A stretch of DNA of 43,936 nt from JAKSCF01 sp028279945 (lineage in GTDB: Bacteria > Bacillota > Clostridia > Peptostreptococcales > JAAYPU01), in assembly GCA_028279945.1 (NCBI GenBank), contig JANQMT010000095.1:1-43936 (forward strand), given 5' to 3'. The notes below the pieces were generated by a model that did no database searches, was not told where the DNA came from, and saw only the letters and a list, made by a program, of their open reading frames with translations. Below are positions 24,893 to 33,641 of the stretch, in pieces (position 1 is the first letter of the stretch; the number at the start of each line of letters is the position of its first letter). The position numbers were made by a program, and so were the translations under genes.

Positions 24893-26353
24893 ATGGATTC
24901 GGAAAAGAAAAAAATATTGATACTTGTTTTGGCTTTGATTTTAGGAGGGTTAACATTAATCGTTGCTCCGAGGACGGGCTTGGATATTTATGGGCAAAGG
25001 CTGCTGGCTACGCTAATTGTAATGGTCGTTATTTGGGTAGGAGGGGCTTTATCCTATCCTGTATCAGCGTTTTTACTAATCGTATTGATGACTTTTGCCG
25101 TAGCGGACTATTCTCAAGCCGGCGGCATGAAAAGTGCATTTAAATTAGCTTTAAAAGGATTTTCAGGCACCGTACCCGTTACGGTTATTGCAGGAACAGC
25201 CCTTGCAGCAATCGTAAAATCCAGTGGATTAGCTAAAAGAATCGTATATGTCATCATGAAAAAACTTGCAGCCAATGCGAAAACCGCCAATGCATCCAAA
25301 ATATTAGCGGCTTTTTTCATCGTTGATATTCCTACTTCAATGATGGTCCCCACAGCCATGGGAAGATGTGCAACGTATATGTCCATTGCGGAAGGTTTAC
25401 AAGATCCTTTCAAATTTGCTAAGGTTACAGATAAAGACAATCCACCCAATCCTTTTCAAAAAGCAGTCTGGATTACGGTAGCTTTAGCTCCTATTATCAT
25501 GGGAACCGCATTTTTAACGGGTGCGGAAGCAACCATAATGGTCGGTGGTTTAATAGAAGACTTTACTGGAATACCTCAATTATGGGGCAGCAGTTTTGCA
25601 TTGTTATTTTTACCGGCACTGTTATTATTATTTGTTTCATGGTTGATATTAACCAGACTATTTCCTACAACCGTAAATGATATTCCTATAAATTTTATAA
25701 ACGATGAATTAATTAAGTTAGGGAAAATGACTTATCAAGAAAAATATACCCTGGTTACTTTATTAGCAACCATTTTCATGTTCGTGACAGACAGCATACA
25801 CCATGTACATCCGGCTATCGTTTTATTGGCAAGTACTGTGATTTTATTTTTGCCTAGAATTGGACCCGGAAATTGGAAACGCGACAGCAAAGAAATTGCG
25901 TGGGGTGGATTTGTAGTTATTGGAGTAGCCTACGGGTATGCCTCCCTTCTAAGAGAATTTGGTGTCATTGATTACTTTGTCCGTCTGTTACAAACCTTCA
26001 ATGTAACAGGGTATTTTGGCGTGTTAGCCATCATGATCATATTGACGGTTATCGTCAGAGTAGGCATTGCATCCATCACTTCGGCAGCTACTATTTTAGT
26101 ACCTATTGCATTGGCTCTTGGAGCTGCGTCAGGGCTGACACCTGAACATACGGTTGGTGTGGGGTGGGTAACCTACGTATTTTGTCGATTGGCCATTTTT
26201 TTTCCTCATCAAGGCGGGCAGTTGATAATGGTTTATGATAAGGACTATTTTACTCGTAACGATTTGAAAAAAGCCGGAGCGGTTATTACTTTAGCAGCTT
26301 TAGCCATTTATTCTTTATGGTCGGGAATCTTTATGCCCATTATTCTTTCATAA
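24893..26353 (+). CDS. DASS/SLC13-type carboxylate transporter
   Basis: A 486-residue membrane protein with about 11-12 segments and the features of the divalent anion:sodium symporter family: two repeats each with a re-entrant hairpin, VPVTVIAGTALAA and DIPTSMMVPTAMG in the first half, and RVGIASITSAATILVPIALALG in the second. Substrates of the family are di- and tricarboxylates. The genes downstream suggest a branched or methylated carboxylate here. The ribosome site AAGGAG lies 9 nt before the ATG. Substrate and coupling ion are inferred. Confidence 0.88.
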   Translation: MDSEKKKILILVLALILGGLTLIVAPRTGLDIYGQRLLATLIVMVVIWVGGALSYPVSAFLLIVLMTFAVADYSQAGGMKSAFKLALKGFSGTVPVTVIAGTALAAIVKSSGLAKRIVYVIMKKLAANAKTANASKILAAFFIVDIPTSMMVPTAMGRCATYMSIAEGLQDPFKFAKVTDKDNPPNPFQKAVWITVALAPIIMGTAFLTGAEATIMVGGLIEDFTGIPQLWGSSFALLFLPALLLLFVSWLILTRLFPTTVNDIPINFINDELIKLGKMTYQEKYTLVTLLATIFMFVTDSIHHVHPAIVLLASTVILFLPRIGPGNWKRDSKEIAWGGFVVIGVAYGYASLLREFGVIDYFVRLLQTFNVTGYFGVLAIMIILTVIVRVGIASITSAATILVPIALALGAASGLTPEHTVGVGWVTYVFCRLAIFFPHQGGQLIMVYDKDYFTRNDLKKAGAVITLAALAIYSLWSGIFMPIILS

Positions 26354-26357
26354 ATCC

Positions 26358-26482
26358 AATGGTTTTAAAACCATTCATAGATCATCAATACAACCAGAAT
26401 AATCTATTGTAATTACGGAATTTTCTTAAATGGTTGTTGTTATGAAATGATCATTCTGAGCATGTATTTAACAACAACCATT
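26358..26482. promoter_or_regulatory. Cluster of AATGGTT palindromes before the hydratase genes
   Basis: An 18-bp perfect palindrome, AATGGTTTTAAAACCATT, lies at 26358-26375. A second perfect inverted repeat with 13-bp arms, AATGGTTGTTGTT (26429-26441) and AACAACAACCATT (26470-26482), follows. A smaller palindrome AATGATCATT (26446-26455) lies inside its spacer. The 188-bp gap thus has four AATGGTT half-sites and may hold regulator sites or mRNA-processing hairpins. Confidence 0.6.
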
Positions 26483-26541
26483 CAGAAGATAAACCTTACA
26501 GTTAAGTTTTACTGGATAATCATATAAAAGGAGCATTAACT

Positions 26542-27807
26542 ATGAACCAAACCATAACGGAAAAAATATTAGCTTCTGCCGCAGGGAAAAAATATGTTAA
26601 GCCGGGCGAAATTATAGTGATCAAAGTAGACGGGATTATCGGGCATGATATCACTACTGCTGCTTTTCGAAGTCTGGAAAGAATGGGAGTGGATAAAGTC
26701 TTTGATAAAGATAAAATATTTTTTACGGTAGATCACTTTGTTCCCAGCCCTACGTTAGATGCTGCAAAACAATTAAAAGATTTATATTACTTTATAGATA
26801 AATATCAAATATCCAATTTTTTTGAACCAGGAAAAGGCGGTATTTGTCACGCACTTTTTCCTGAGAAAGGGCTGATTAAACCAGGAATGACAGTGGTTGG
26901 CAGTGACTCTCATACGTGTACATATGGTGCACTGGGAGCTTTTTCTACAGGATTAGGAGCTACAGAAGTTGCCGCAACAATGGCTACCGGAGAGATCTGG
27001 CTAAAAGTGCCCGAAACATTAAAATTTGTTTACAGCGGAATCATGAATCCTTGTGTAACCGGAAAGGATTTAATTCTATACACCATAGGTCAAATTGGTG
27101 TTGACGGCGCATTGTATAAAGCAATGGAATTTACAGGTGAAGCCATTGAAAATTTAGATATGGACAATCGATTTACCATATGTAATATGGCAGTTGAAGC
27201 AGGCGCTAAAAATGGCATTATCAATCCGGATAGTGCCACATTAGAATATTTAAAAGATAAATGTGACTTAGAAGATATAAAGCTGTATTCAAGCGACTTA
27301 GAAGCAAAATATGAAAAAATATATCATATGGATGTAACCTCTATAGAACCTGTAGTAGCAATGCCGCATTCGCCCCATAATATTGCTTTTGCAAAGGAAC
27401 TTAACCGTGTCAAAGTGCATCAAGTGGTGATCGGTTCATGTACAAATGGCAGATTATCAGACCTTTCTGCAGCAGCAGATATTCTAAAAGGTAAAAGAGT
27501 GGCCCCAGGCGTAAGGCTCTTGGTGGTTCCGGCGACGCAAGAAATATATCTGCAAGCTATTGAAAAAGGTTATATACAAACGTTTATTGAAGCAGGTGCA
27601 ATCATTACACCACCTACCTGTGGTGCTTGTTTTGGAGGCCACATGGGCTTATTGGCTGATGAGGAAGTTGCCATATCTACAACCAATAGAAATTTCCAGA
27701 GTAGAATGGGCCACAAAAACAGCAAAGTATATTTAGCATCACCGTTGACAGCGGCAGCATCCGCATTAACGGGTTATATTGTTGACCCAAGGGAGGTTAG
27801 AATATGA
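26542..27807 (+). CDS. Aconitase-family hydratase, large subunit (LeuC/DmdA-like)
   Basis: Large subunit of a 4Fe-4S hydro-lyase, 421 residues. The three cluster cysteines are in GSCTNG (C300) and PTCGACFGG (C360, C363). SDSHTCTYGALG (121-132) is also typical. Members include isopropylmalate isomerase, homoaconitase and dimethylmaleate hydratase. Leucine synthesis is unlikely because no leuA or leuB is near and the next gene is a lyase. By context I favour hydration of a methyl-substituted maleate or aconitate, as by DmdA of Eubacterium barkeri. The family is certain and the substrate is inferred. It overlaps the small subunit by ATGA. Confidence 0.9.
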   Translation: MNQTITEKILASAAGKKYVKPGEIIVIKVDGIIGHDITTAAFRSLERMGVDKVFDKDKIFFTVDHFVPSPTLDAAKQLKDLYYFIDKYQISNFFEPGKGGICHALFPEKGLIKPGMTVVGSDSHTCTYGALGAFSTGLGATEVAATMATGEIWLKVPETLKFVYSGIMNPCVTGKDLILYTIGQIGVDGALYKAMEFTGEAIENLDMDNRFTICNMAVEAGAKNGIINPDSATLEYLKDKCDLEDIKLYSSDLEAKYEKIYHMDVTSIEPVVAMPHSPHNIAFAKELNRVKVHQVVIGSCTNGRLSDLSAAADILKGKRVAPGVRLLVVPATQEIYLQAIEKGYIQTFIEAGAIITPPTCGACFGGHMGLLADEEVAISTTNRNFQSRMGHKNSKVYLASPLTAAASALTGYIVDPREVRI

Positions 27808-28316
27808 GCAAAGGTATTGCATGGAAATTTGGCGATAATATCAGTACAACCAATATGGTTCCCGGCCAATTTTTAGCAAACTGGAACGATGAGCCTTCAA
27901 AACTAAAAGATTACTGTTTCATCGATATTCGGCCCGAATTTTCAAAAGAGGTTCGTGAAGGTGATATTGTGGTAGGTGGTAAAAATTTTGGATGTGGTTC
28001 ATCCAGGGAATCTGCACCCACCGCATTAAAAGTTTCAGGCATTAAAGTAGTCATTGCAGAAAGTTTTGGAAGAATTTTTTTTAGAAATTGTTTTAATTTA
28101 GGAATATTGGCAATAGAGTCACAAGAAATAGCCGAAAGTATCGACGATGGAGATATTATTGTCTGCAATTTTGAAAAATCTCAAGTCATTAACGTATCAA
28201 AAAATGAAATCCATCAATACAGCGAAATTCCGGAACAAGTTCGACAAATATTGGAACAAGGCGGGCTGGTTAATTATATTAAAAACAAATTTAAATCGTC
28301 AAAAGAAAGGAAATAA
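27804..28316 (+). CDS. Aconitase-family hydratase, small subunit (LeuD/DmdB-like)
   Basis: Small, swivelling subunit of the same enzyme, 170 residues. It has the substrate-binding loop GKNFGCGSSRES (59-70) and then IAESFGRIFFRNCFNLGI. A GGGAGG ribosome site lies within the end of the large-subunit gene, so the two are translationally coupled. Its stop lies 1 base before the lyase start. As for the large subunit, a 2,3-dimethylmalate-type or related product is inferred from the neighbouring lyase. Confidence 0.9.
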   Translation: MSKGIAWKFGDNISTTNMVPGQFLANWNDEPSKLKDYCFIDIRPEFSKEVREGDIVVGGKNFGCGSSRESAPTALKVSGIKVVIAESFGRIFFRNCFNLGILAIESQEIAESIDDGDIIVCNFEKSQVINVSKNEIHQYSEIPEQVRQILEQGGLVNYIKNKFKSSKERK

Positions 28317-28317
28317 T

Positions 28318-29196
28318 ATGAGTACAGGAAAGAAATTACGTGAATTAATCAACGGTAACGATATATTACTAATCCCGGGTGTTCATGACGGATTAGTTGC
28401 AAAAGTCGCGACTAAGGTAGGATTTGAAGCCCTATATATGACCGGCGCAGGTGTATCCTATACCATGTTAGGGAAACCCGATATAGGATTGACTACCATG
28501 ACGGAAATGGTTTCGAGAGCTTCTTATATTTATGATGTAGCTCAAGTTCCCATTATTGCCGATGGAGATACGGGATACGGCAATGCAATAAACGTTATTC
28601 GAACGGTAAAAGAATATGAAAAAGCAGGCATAGCATGTATACAGCTGGAAGATCAATCCTTACCTAAAAGATGCGGCCACATGCAAGGTAAGATATTGGT
28701 GTCAACAGATGAAATGGTTGGAAAAATTAAGGCTGCTTGTGATGCAAGAAAAGATGATAATTTTATGATTTTAGCAAGAACCGATGCACGAGCCAGTGAA
28801 GGTTTGGATGCTGCTTTAGAGAGAGCACAGGCATATGTAGAAGCCGGTGCGGATGCCTTATTTATAGAAGCACCACAATCTAAAGAAGAGATGGAGAAGA
28901 TATGCCGCACATTTAATGAAGTGCCGTTACTGGCTAATATGGTGGAAGGCGGCAAAACACCTATTATGTCTAAAGATGAATTAAAGGCATTGGGCTACAG
29001 CATCATCATATATCCAGGAGCAGCATGCAGAGTATATAGTAAAGCCATGGTGGGATTGATGCAGGAATTAAAAGAAAAGGGAAGTACCCTTGAGTATTTG
29101 AATAACATGTACATCTTTGGTGAACTCAACGATATATTGGATCTTAACGACTATAAATTGTTGGAAGAAAAATACCTTGCCGAAACCACTCATTGA
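28318..29196 (+). CDS. Isocitrate lyase/PEP mutase-family lyase (dimethylmalate or methylisocitrate lyase-like)
   Basis: A 292-residue TIM-barrel enzyme of the isocitrate lyase/PEP mutase superfamily. The metal site ADGDTGYGN has D82 and D84, EDQ lies at 111-113, and the catalytic loop is KRCGH (117-121, catalytic C119), which marks C-C lyases rather than the mutase. Close relatives are 2-methylisocitrate lyase and 2,3-dimethylmalate lyase, which yield pyruvate plus succinate or propionate. Its partnership with an aconitase-type hydratase fits the end of the E. barkeri nicotinate pathway, but the other genes of that pathway are absent. The start follows AGAAAGGA; the same frame is open upstream inside the small-subunit gene. 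Confidence 0.9.
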   Translation: MSTGKKLRELINGNDILLIPGVHDGLVAKVATKVGFEALYMTGAGVSYTMLGKPDIGLTTMTEMVSRASYIYDVAQVPIIADGDTGYGNAINVIRTVKEYEKAGIACIQLEDQSLPKRCGHMQGKILVSTDEMVGKIKAACDARKDDNFMILARTDARASEGLDAALERAQAYVEAGADALFIEAPQSKEEMEKICRTFNEVPLLANMVEGGKTPIMSKDELKALGYSIIIYPGAACRVYSKAMVGLMQELKEKGSTLEYLNNMYIFGELNDILDLNDYKLLEEKYLAETTH

Positions 29197-29223
29197 TTTT
29201 TTAGAGATTAAATCATTATATCT

Positions 29224-29257
29224 GGTGATGGGTTATTGTACCCATCACTATTTTTTT
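29224..29257 (+). terminator. Rho-independent terminator after the lyase gene
   Basis: GTGATGGGT and ACCCATCAC form a perfect 9-bp stem with a 6-nt loop, followed by TATTTTTTT. It closes the carboxylate operon. Confidence 0.9.
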
Positions 29258-29383
29258 GCAATACTTGCCAGTGCTTTTTAAAGAATTTTACCTGGTTGTA
29301 ACATAATATTAATTATTTATTAATTTTAAAATATTATATTTAAGGGAACCAATATTATATGTTTAATAAAGGGGAGAAGTATA

Positions 29384-30100
29384 ATGGAAGATTATATCAA
29401 AATAGCTGAGTATATTATCGAAAATATTGAAAATGGTGAATTTGAGATAGGAAGCCAAATATTAACTGAGCATCAGCTGAGTAAAATGTTTCAAGTAAAT
29501 AGATATACAGTGCGAAAAGCCATAGAAAGATTAAAGAATTTAGGATATTTACACTCTACCCAAGGAAGAGGGTGCTATGTAAGCGACAAAACCATATTCA
29601 TTGAATATCCGGTAAAGACAGGCGGCAATTTTTCAGATAATCTAACCAAACTGGAAAAGAAATATCACAATAAGCTCTTAAACTGGTCATTGTTTGTTCC
29701 AAATGTGAAAGAAAAGGAAGCGTTACAATTAAATGATAGTGATAAAGCATACAAGCTAACCATTATCCGCTATGTTGATCATGAACCTATAGCATTATAT
29801 ATTTCCACTTTACCTGAAAAGCTTGTGCCTGATTTAAGCTTGCATTTAGATGATTTTAATTCACTGCACAAAATATTAAAAGAAAAATACCAATGTACGC
29901 CGGTATGCAAAAACTATTCAATAGAAACAACATTTCCAAACCATGAAGATATTTTAAGATTAAACATTCCTACCAATTATCCATTATTTATCACAAGAAC
30001 TGTGAATATGCAAGAAAACAAAAAGCCGATAGAATACACCATTGCAAGAATGAGAGGGGATAGAATAAAGTTTTTTATGGATTTTTCACAAATGTCTTAA
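29384..30100 (+). CDS. GntR/HutC-family regulator with UTRA domain
   Basis: A regulator of 238 residues. The GntR winged helix is at about 5-70 (IENGEFEIGSQILTEHQLSK, then NRYTVRKAIERLKNLGYL), followed by a UTRA ligand-binding domain (about 90-235, with NDSDKAYKLTIIRYVDHEPIA and the end block KKPIEYTIARMRGDRIKFF). UTRA-type regulators sense sugar phosphates, phosphonates or similar small ligands. It probably controls the ABC importer and PHP hydrolase genes downstream. The AAGGGGAG-type ribosome site supports the ATG at 29384. Confidence 0.93.
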   Translation: MEDYIKIAEYIIENIENGEFEIGSQILTEHQLSKMFQVNRYTVRKAIERLKNLGYLHSTQGRGCYVSDKTIFIEYPVKTGGNFSDNLTKLEKKYHNKLLNWSLFVPNVKEKEALQLNDSDKAYKLTIIRYVDHEPIALYISTLPEKLVPDLSLHLDDFNSLHKILKEKYQCTPVCKNYSIETTFPNHEDILRLNIPTNYPLFITRTVNMQENKKPIEYTIARMRGDRIKFFMDFSQMS

Positions 30101-30116
30101 AATATTGGGACATTTG
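30089..30116. promoter_or_regulatory. Inverted repeat, copy 1, at the end of the GntR gene
   Basis: CAAATGTC (30089-30096) and GACATTTG (30109-30116) are perfect 8-bp arms with a 12-nt spacer. The left arm includes the last codons of the regulator gene. A near-identical copy lies about 134 bp downstream, suggesting a pair of operators or duplicated terminators. Confidence 0.55.
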
Positions 30117-30447
30117 CGGTTAGGCTTTTATAGTCTATCTGCCATCAAATTTTCTCTAAATTAATTCGAAAACGGATATTTATGCAGCTGCATTCAATTG
30201 CAAAGTATTTAATCTTCGGTCTTAAATGTCTTAAATAATAGGACATTTTTTTAATGTGAAAAATTTTTACAGCAAATTTACAGCAAATATTATTATTTAT
30301 TAACCTAAGCTTAACATGGCTGTAACACTTAAAATTTGGCGACAAGTTAGGATACAGTCATAGGTATAAATTGTTGTGGTCATATAAAAAATCAATGGTG
30401 TAATGATATAAGCATTTCAACTTTTATTTAGATTGGGGGGATTGTCG
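30101..30447. other. Intergenic control region of the ABC importer operon
   Basis: This stretch has no gene I can support on either strand. It holds most of the first inverted repeat, a perfect 12-bp palindrome ATGCAGCTGCAT (30182-30193), the second inverted repeat (30224-30248), and two adjacent copies of TTTACAGCAAA (30266-30276 and 30277-30287). A clear -35/-10 pair was not found. The content fits a regulatory region acted on by the GntR-family protein. Confidence 0.6.
30224..30250. terminator. Inverted repeat, copy 2, with T-run
   Basis: AAATGTC (30224-30230) and GACATTT (30242-30248) around an 11-nt spacer, with the T-run continuing past the right arm. It can act as the terminator of the GntR gene, but its match to copy 1 (AAATGTCTTAAA at the left, GGACATTT at the right) also suggests a protein-binding site. 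Confidence 0.5.
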
Positions 30448-31416
30448 ATGCCTGAATTGGTTACAAGTGTTCTTTCAAAATCAAGATCATTATCCAGGAA
30501 TAAATCACTATCGGCATATATGGATAATATTAAAGAAAGCTTGAAAAGGGTTGTTTGTTCAGAAAACTCAATAGGATGGCTTTTTATAATACCGGCTTTT
30601 AGTATTATCCTATTGTTTTGGATATTTCCAATACTTTATTCTATGTTTTTAAGCTTTTTTGAGTGGGACATGATCAGTGCCAGACAATTTATCGGTATAG
30701 AAAATTATCAATTTTTACTAGAGGATGCGGATTTTATGAAGACTTGCTTAAATACCGGAATATATTCTTTATCCTATGTATTAGGGGTTGTGCTTTTGGG
30801 TATTTTATTGGCTTTATTGGTAAATACAAAGCTGAAAGGCGCAGGTTTTTTTAGAGTCATCATATTCTCACCACAAATCGCGCCAATGGTAGCCATATCT
30901 ATTATATGGATGGCTTTATATGATGTAGATGAAGGATTATTTAATGGATTATTAAATTTAATCGGATTACCAAGCCTTGGGTGGTTAGCGTCTACAGATA
31001 CGGTGCTTCCGGCTCTTATCATCATGGGCGTATGGAAAGCTGTTGGGTATTACATGATGTTTTTTCTTGCGGCCTTACAATCCGTTCCGGATTCTATTTA
31101 TGAAGCCGGTAAAATTGACGGGGCAAATCAATGGCAGTTATTTAAAAGTATCACCATACCAAGTATATCACCCACCATATTTTTCGTAACCGTTGTGTCG
31201 TTAATAGAAGGCATGCAGGTATTTGACCAGATATCCGTTTTGACACAAGGCGGTCCATCCAACGCTTCAATGGTTATTGTTTATTACCTTTATAAAAGTG
31301 CTTTTAAGTTCTTTAATGTTGGATATGCATCTGCAATTGGAATGGTATTGTTTGCACTGTTAATCATTCTAACCGTTATTCAATTTATGGGTTCGAAAAA
31401 ATGGGTTAATGATTAG
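30448..31416 (+). CDS. ABC importer permease (MalF/UgpA type)
   Basis: The first membrane subunit of a CUT1-type importer, about 322 residues, with a 45-residue cytoplasmic N-terminus, six membrane segments (first at about 46-68) and the EAA loop EAGKIDGANQWQLFKSITIPSISP that contacts the ATPase. I choose the ATG at 30448 with GGGGGGA before it; a TTG at 30433 overlaps that site. It overlaps or abuts the second permease. The substrate-binding protein suggests a glycerophosphate-like or sugar substrate. Confidence 0.93.
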   Translation: MPELVTSVLSKSRSLSRNKSLSAYMDNIKESLKRVVCSENSIGWLFIIPAFSIILLFWIFPILYSMFLSFFEWDMISARQFIGIENYQFLLEDADFMKTCLNTGIYSLSYVLGVVLLGILLALLVNTKLKGAGFFRVIIFSPQIAPMVAISIIWMALYDVDEGLFNGLLNLIGLPSLGWLASTDTVLPALIIMGVWKAVGYYMMFFLAALQSVPDSIYEAGKIDGANQWQLFKSITIPSISPTIFFVTVVSLIEGMQVFDQISVLTQGGPSNASMVIVYYLYKSAFKFFNVGYASAIGMVLFALLIILTVIQFMGSKKWVND

Positions 31417-31426
31417 GAGAAAAGGT

Positions 31427-32257
31427 ATGAAGAAGAAATTAAGAATAGGTTTGAGATATTTTTCTTTGATTGCAATTAGTATGATGATGGGGGCTCCTTT
31501 AGCTTGGATGTTTGTAACCAGTTTAAAAACTCAAGAAGAAGCCGTTAGATCAAAGTTTTCATTGCATGTGTCTAATCCTCAATGGAGCAATTATATTAAA
31601 GTTTTTAAAGAATACAATTTTGACAGCTATATTGCCAACACACTGTTTGTAGCCTTAACGATTTCTGTTGTGACGGTTATTTTGGCGGCATTAGCAGCAT
31701 ATGCATTGAATTTTACAAATTTTAAAGGAAGAAAATTAGTGTTTGTTATTTTTATATTTTCTATGTTTCTGCCTACACATATGACTTTAATTCCGGGTTA
31801 TATACTTTTAGCAAAATTTCAATGGCTGGATACATTTAGAGGTTTGATCATACCAAGCTGTATTTCAGGATTTTCAATATTTCTCATGAATCAAGGATTT
31901 AAACAAATGCCAAAATCCATTATAGAAGCAGCAAAATGCGATGGGGCCTCCCATCTCTCAATTTTATTTAGAATCGTACTGCCCCTTATGGTTCCCACCA
32001 TGATAACACTTGGGATTATAACGTTTACATATCAATATAACAGTTATACATGGCCGTTGATTATTACTTCAGGTGAAAGGGTAAGGACTGTGTCCTTAGC
32101 ATTGGCAAAGTTTGTGCAGAACGAAGGCGGTTACGGGACTCAATGGTCGCAGATGATGGCCGCTAATACGGTCAGTATACTTCCCGTACTCATTTTATTC
32201 TTAGTTTTACAAAAATATTATGTTAAAGGAGTGATGCATCAAGGGCTAAAGGACTAA
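31427..32257 (+). CDS. ABC importer permease (MalG/UgpE type)
   Basis: The second membrane subunit, about 276 residues, with six membrane segments and the EAA loop EAAKCDGASHLSILFRIVLPLMVP. The ATG at 31427 has AGGAG 7 nt before it. An in-frame ATG at 31409 would overlap the stop of the first permease and lacks a ribosome site at the right distance. It forms a heterodimeric channel with the preceding protein. Confidence 0.93.
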   Translation: MKKKLRIGLRYFSLIAISMMMGAPLAWMFVTSLKTQEEAVRSKFSLHVSNPQWSNYIKVFKEYNFDSYIANTLFVALTISVVTVILAALAAYALNFTNFKGRKLVFVIFIFSMFLPTHMTLIPGYILLAKFQWLDTFRGLIIPSCISGFSIFLMNQGFKQMPKSIIEAAKCDGASHLSILFRIVLPLMVPTMITLGIITFTYQYNSYTWPLIITSGERVRTVSLALAKFVQNEGGYGTQWSQMMAANTVSILPVLILFLVLQKYYVKGVMHQGLKD

Positions 32258-32312
32258 GCATTTAAAACCATAAAAATAATATAATTCATTAATAATAAAG
32301 AGGAGAACAACC

Positions 32313-33614
32313 ATGATTAATAAGAAAAGAATAGTTTTATTGGGATTAGTTTTTATGTTATTGTGCTCAGTTGTTTTAACAGGATGTAATAATTCTAAAG
32401 CAAATAGTGCCGGTGCAGAAGAATCCACTCAAAAAGAAGTCATTGAAATTGAGTTTTGGGCCGGCTTAACCGGTACTTATGGTGAATTTATGCAAGAGCA
32501 AACCAATAGATTTAACGCATTGCATGACGATATGAAAGTGAATATCACTTTATGCGATGACTATCCGGCTGTAGCTAATAAAATCCAGCTAGGTCTTCAA
32601 TCCGGGCAAATTCCGGTATTAGCACAACTACTCGATAATACGGTTCAGCAATTTGGTGATGCCGGGCAATTAGAAGACATCAATGCATGGATAAAAGAAG
32701 ATCATTTTGACATTGAAGATTATGGACAAGGATTATTGGTAGAGCTTACAGTAGGTAAAAACTTGTATGGTCTTCCATTGAATAAAAGTATGCCGATATT
32801 ATACTACAATAAAAATGTATTTAATGAAAATGGCATTGATGTGAGTCGTCTTGAAACTTGGGAAGGTACAAGAGAAGTTGCAATTGAGCTGGTCGAAAAA
32901 GGAGCCGTAGAATATGGATTTGAGCCGGCTAGATGGCATTGGCTGTATCCATCACTTGTATGGTCAAATGGCGGAGAACTATCCAATAATCCCCAAGATA
33001 TTAAAGTAAACTCACCGGAGGCTGTAGAAGCTTTACAGCTTTGGGGGGATATGTTCAATAAAGATGAAACCGCTATGGCACACTATGGCGGAGAAGGATG
33101 GGCATACTGGTATGCAACCGTGGATGATGTTAATGCCGGTACTGCTGCAATGGCTGTAACGTCAAGTGCAGATAGAGCTTGGTATGATGAAAATGCTGTT
33201 GAAGCAGTCATGTTCCCAAAATTTGAAGGAAAAGAGCGTGGCGTTCCAACAGGAGGCGGCAATATTTCTATGCTTGCTCATGCTACAGATGAAGAAAAGC
33301 GTGTGGCTTGGGAGTACATGAAATTTGTAACCAGCAGTAAAGAGACAGCAGAGTGGTGTAAGCAACTTGGCTATTTGCCTGTTAGACATTCGGCTAAAGA
33401 TGAAATGAAAGATTTTATTGAAGAACATCCAATCACTAAAACTGCATTTGATCAACTTCAATATGTTAAAGCTAAGCCCAAATTTAGTGAGTGGAATCAA
33501 ATAGCTGATGAATATATCAATAAAGCCCTTGATCGAGTATTTGTTGAAAAGGTATCAGCAAAAGATGCACTGGATGAGGCGCAAAAATCTACAGAAAAGC
33601 TCTTAAAAAGATAA
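32313..33614 (+). CDS. ABC importer substrate-binding lipoprotein (UgpB/MalE-like)
   Basis: A 433-residue extracellular solute-binding protein (family 1) with a lipoprotein signal peptide and lipobox LTGC (C25). The sequence IEFWAGLTG, then ALQ-like segments, NKSMPILYYNKNVF and PTGGGNISML resemble UgpB-like proteins that bind glycerol 3-phosphate or glycerophosphodiesters. Other oligosaccharide-binding members cannot be excluded. It is the third gene of the importer operon, followed by a long hairpin and then a PHP metallohydrolase. No ATPase gene is nearby, so a shared MsmX/UgpC-type ATPase elsewhere is expected. Confidence 0.93.
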   Translation: MINKKRIVLLGLVFMLLCSVVLTGCNNSKANSAGAEESTQKEVIEIEFWAGLTGTYGEFMQEQTNRFNALHDDMKVNITLCDDYPAVANKIQLGLQSGQIPVLAQLLDNTVQQFGDAGQLEDINAWIKEDHFDIEDYGQGLLVELTVGKNLYGLPLNKSMPILYYNKNVFNENGIDVSRLETWEGTREVAIELVEKGAVEYGFEPARWHWLYPSLVWSNGGELSNNPQDIKVNSPEAVEALQLWGDMFNKDETAMAHYGGEGWAYWYATVDDVNAGTAAMAVTSSADRAWYDENAVEAVMFPKFEGKERGVPTGGGNISMLAHATDEEKRVAWEYMKFVTSSKETAEWCKQLGYLPVRHSAKDEMKDFIEEHPITKTAFDQLQYVKAKPKFSEWNQIADEYINKALDRVFVEKVSAKDALDEAQKSTEKLLKR

Positions 33615-33641
33615 CGGTTATTTCACAAATAGATTTTGAAT

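Noticed and set aside
26542..28316. Assignment as leucine-pathway leuCD
   Set aside because: No leuA or leuB is nearby, the operon contains a carboxylate transporter and a C-C lyase, and an IclR regulator precedes it; a catabolic role fits better, though sequence family alone does not exclude LeuCD.
28147..28317. N-terminal extension of 57 residues on the lyase
   Set aside because: It lies wholly within the hydratase small-subunit gene, is unlike the family, and the ATG at 28318 has a good ribosome site.
29301..29370. Direct repeat AATATTATAT before the GntR gene as a regulator site
   Set aside because: The repeats consist only of A and T in an AT-rich stretch and are not palindromic, so chance is a sufficient explanation.
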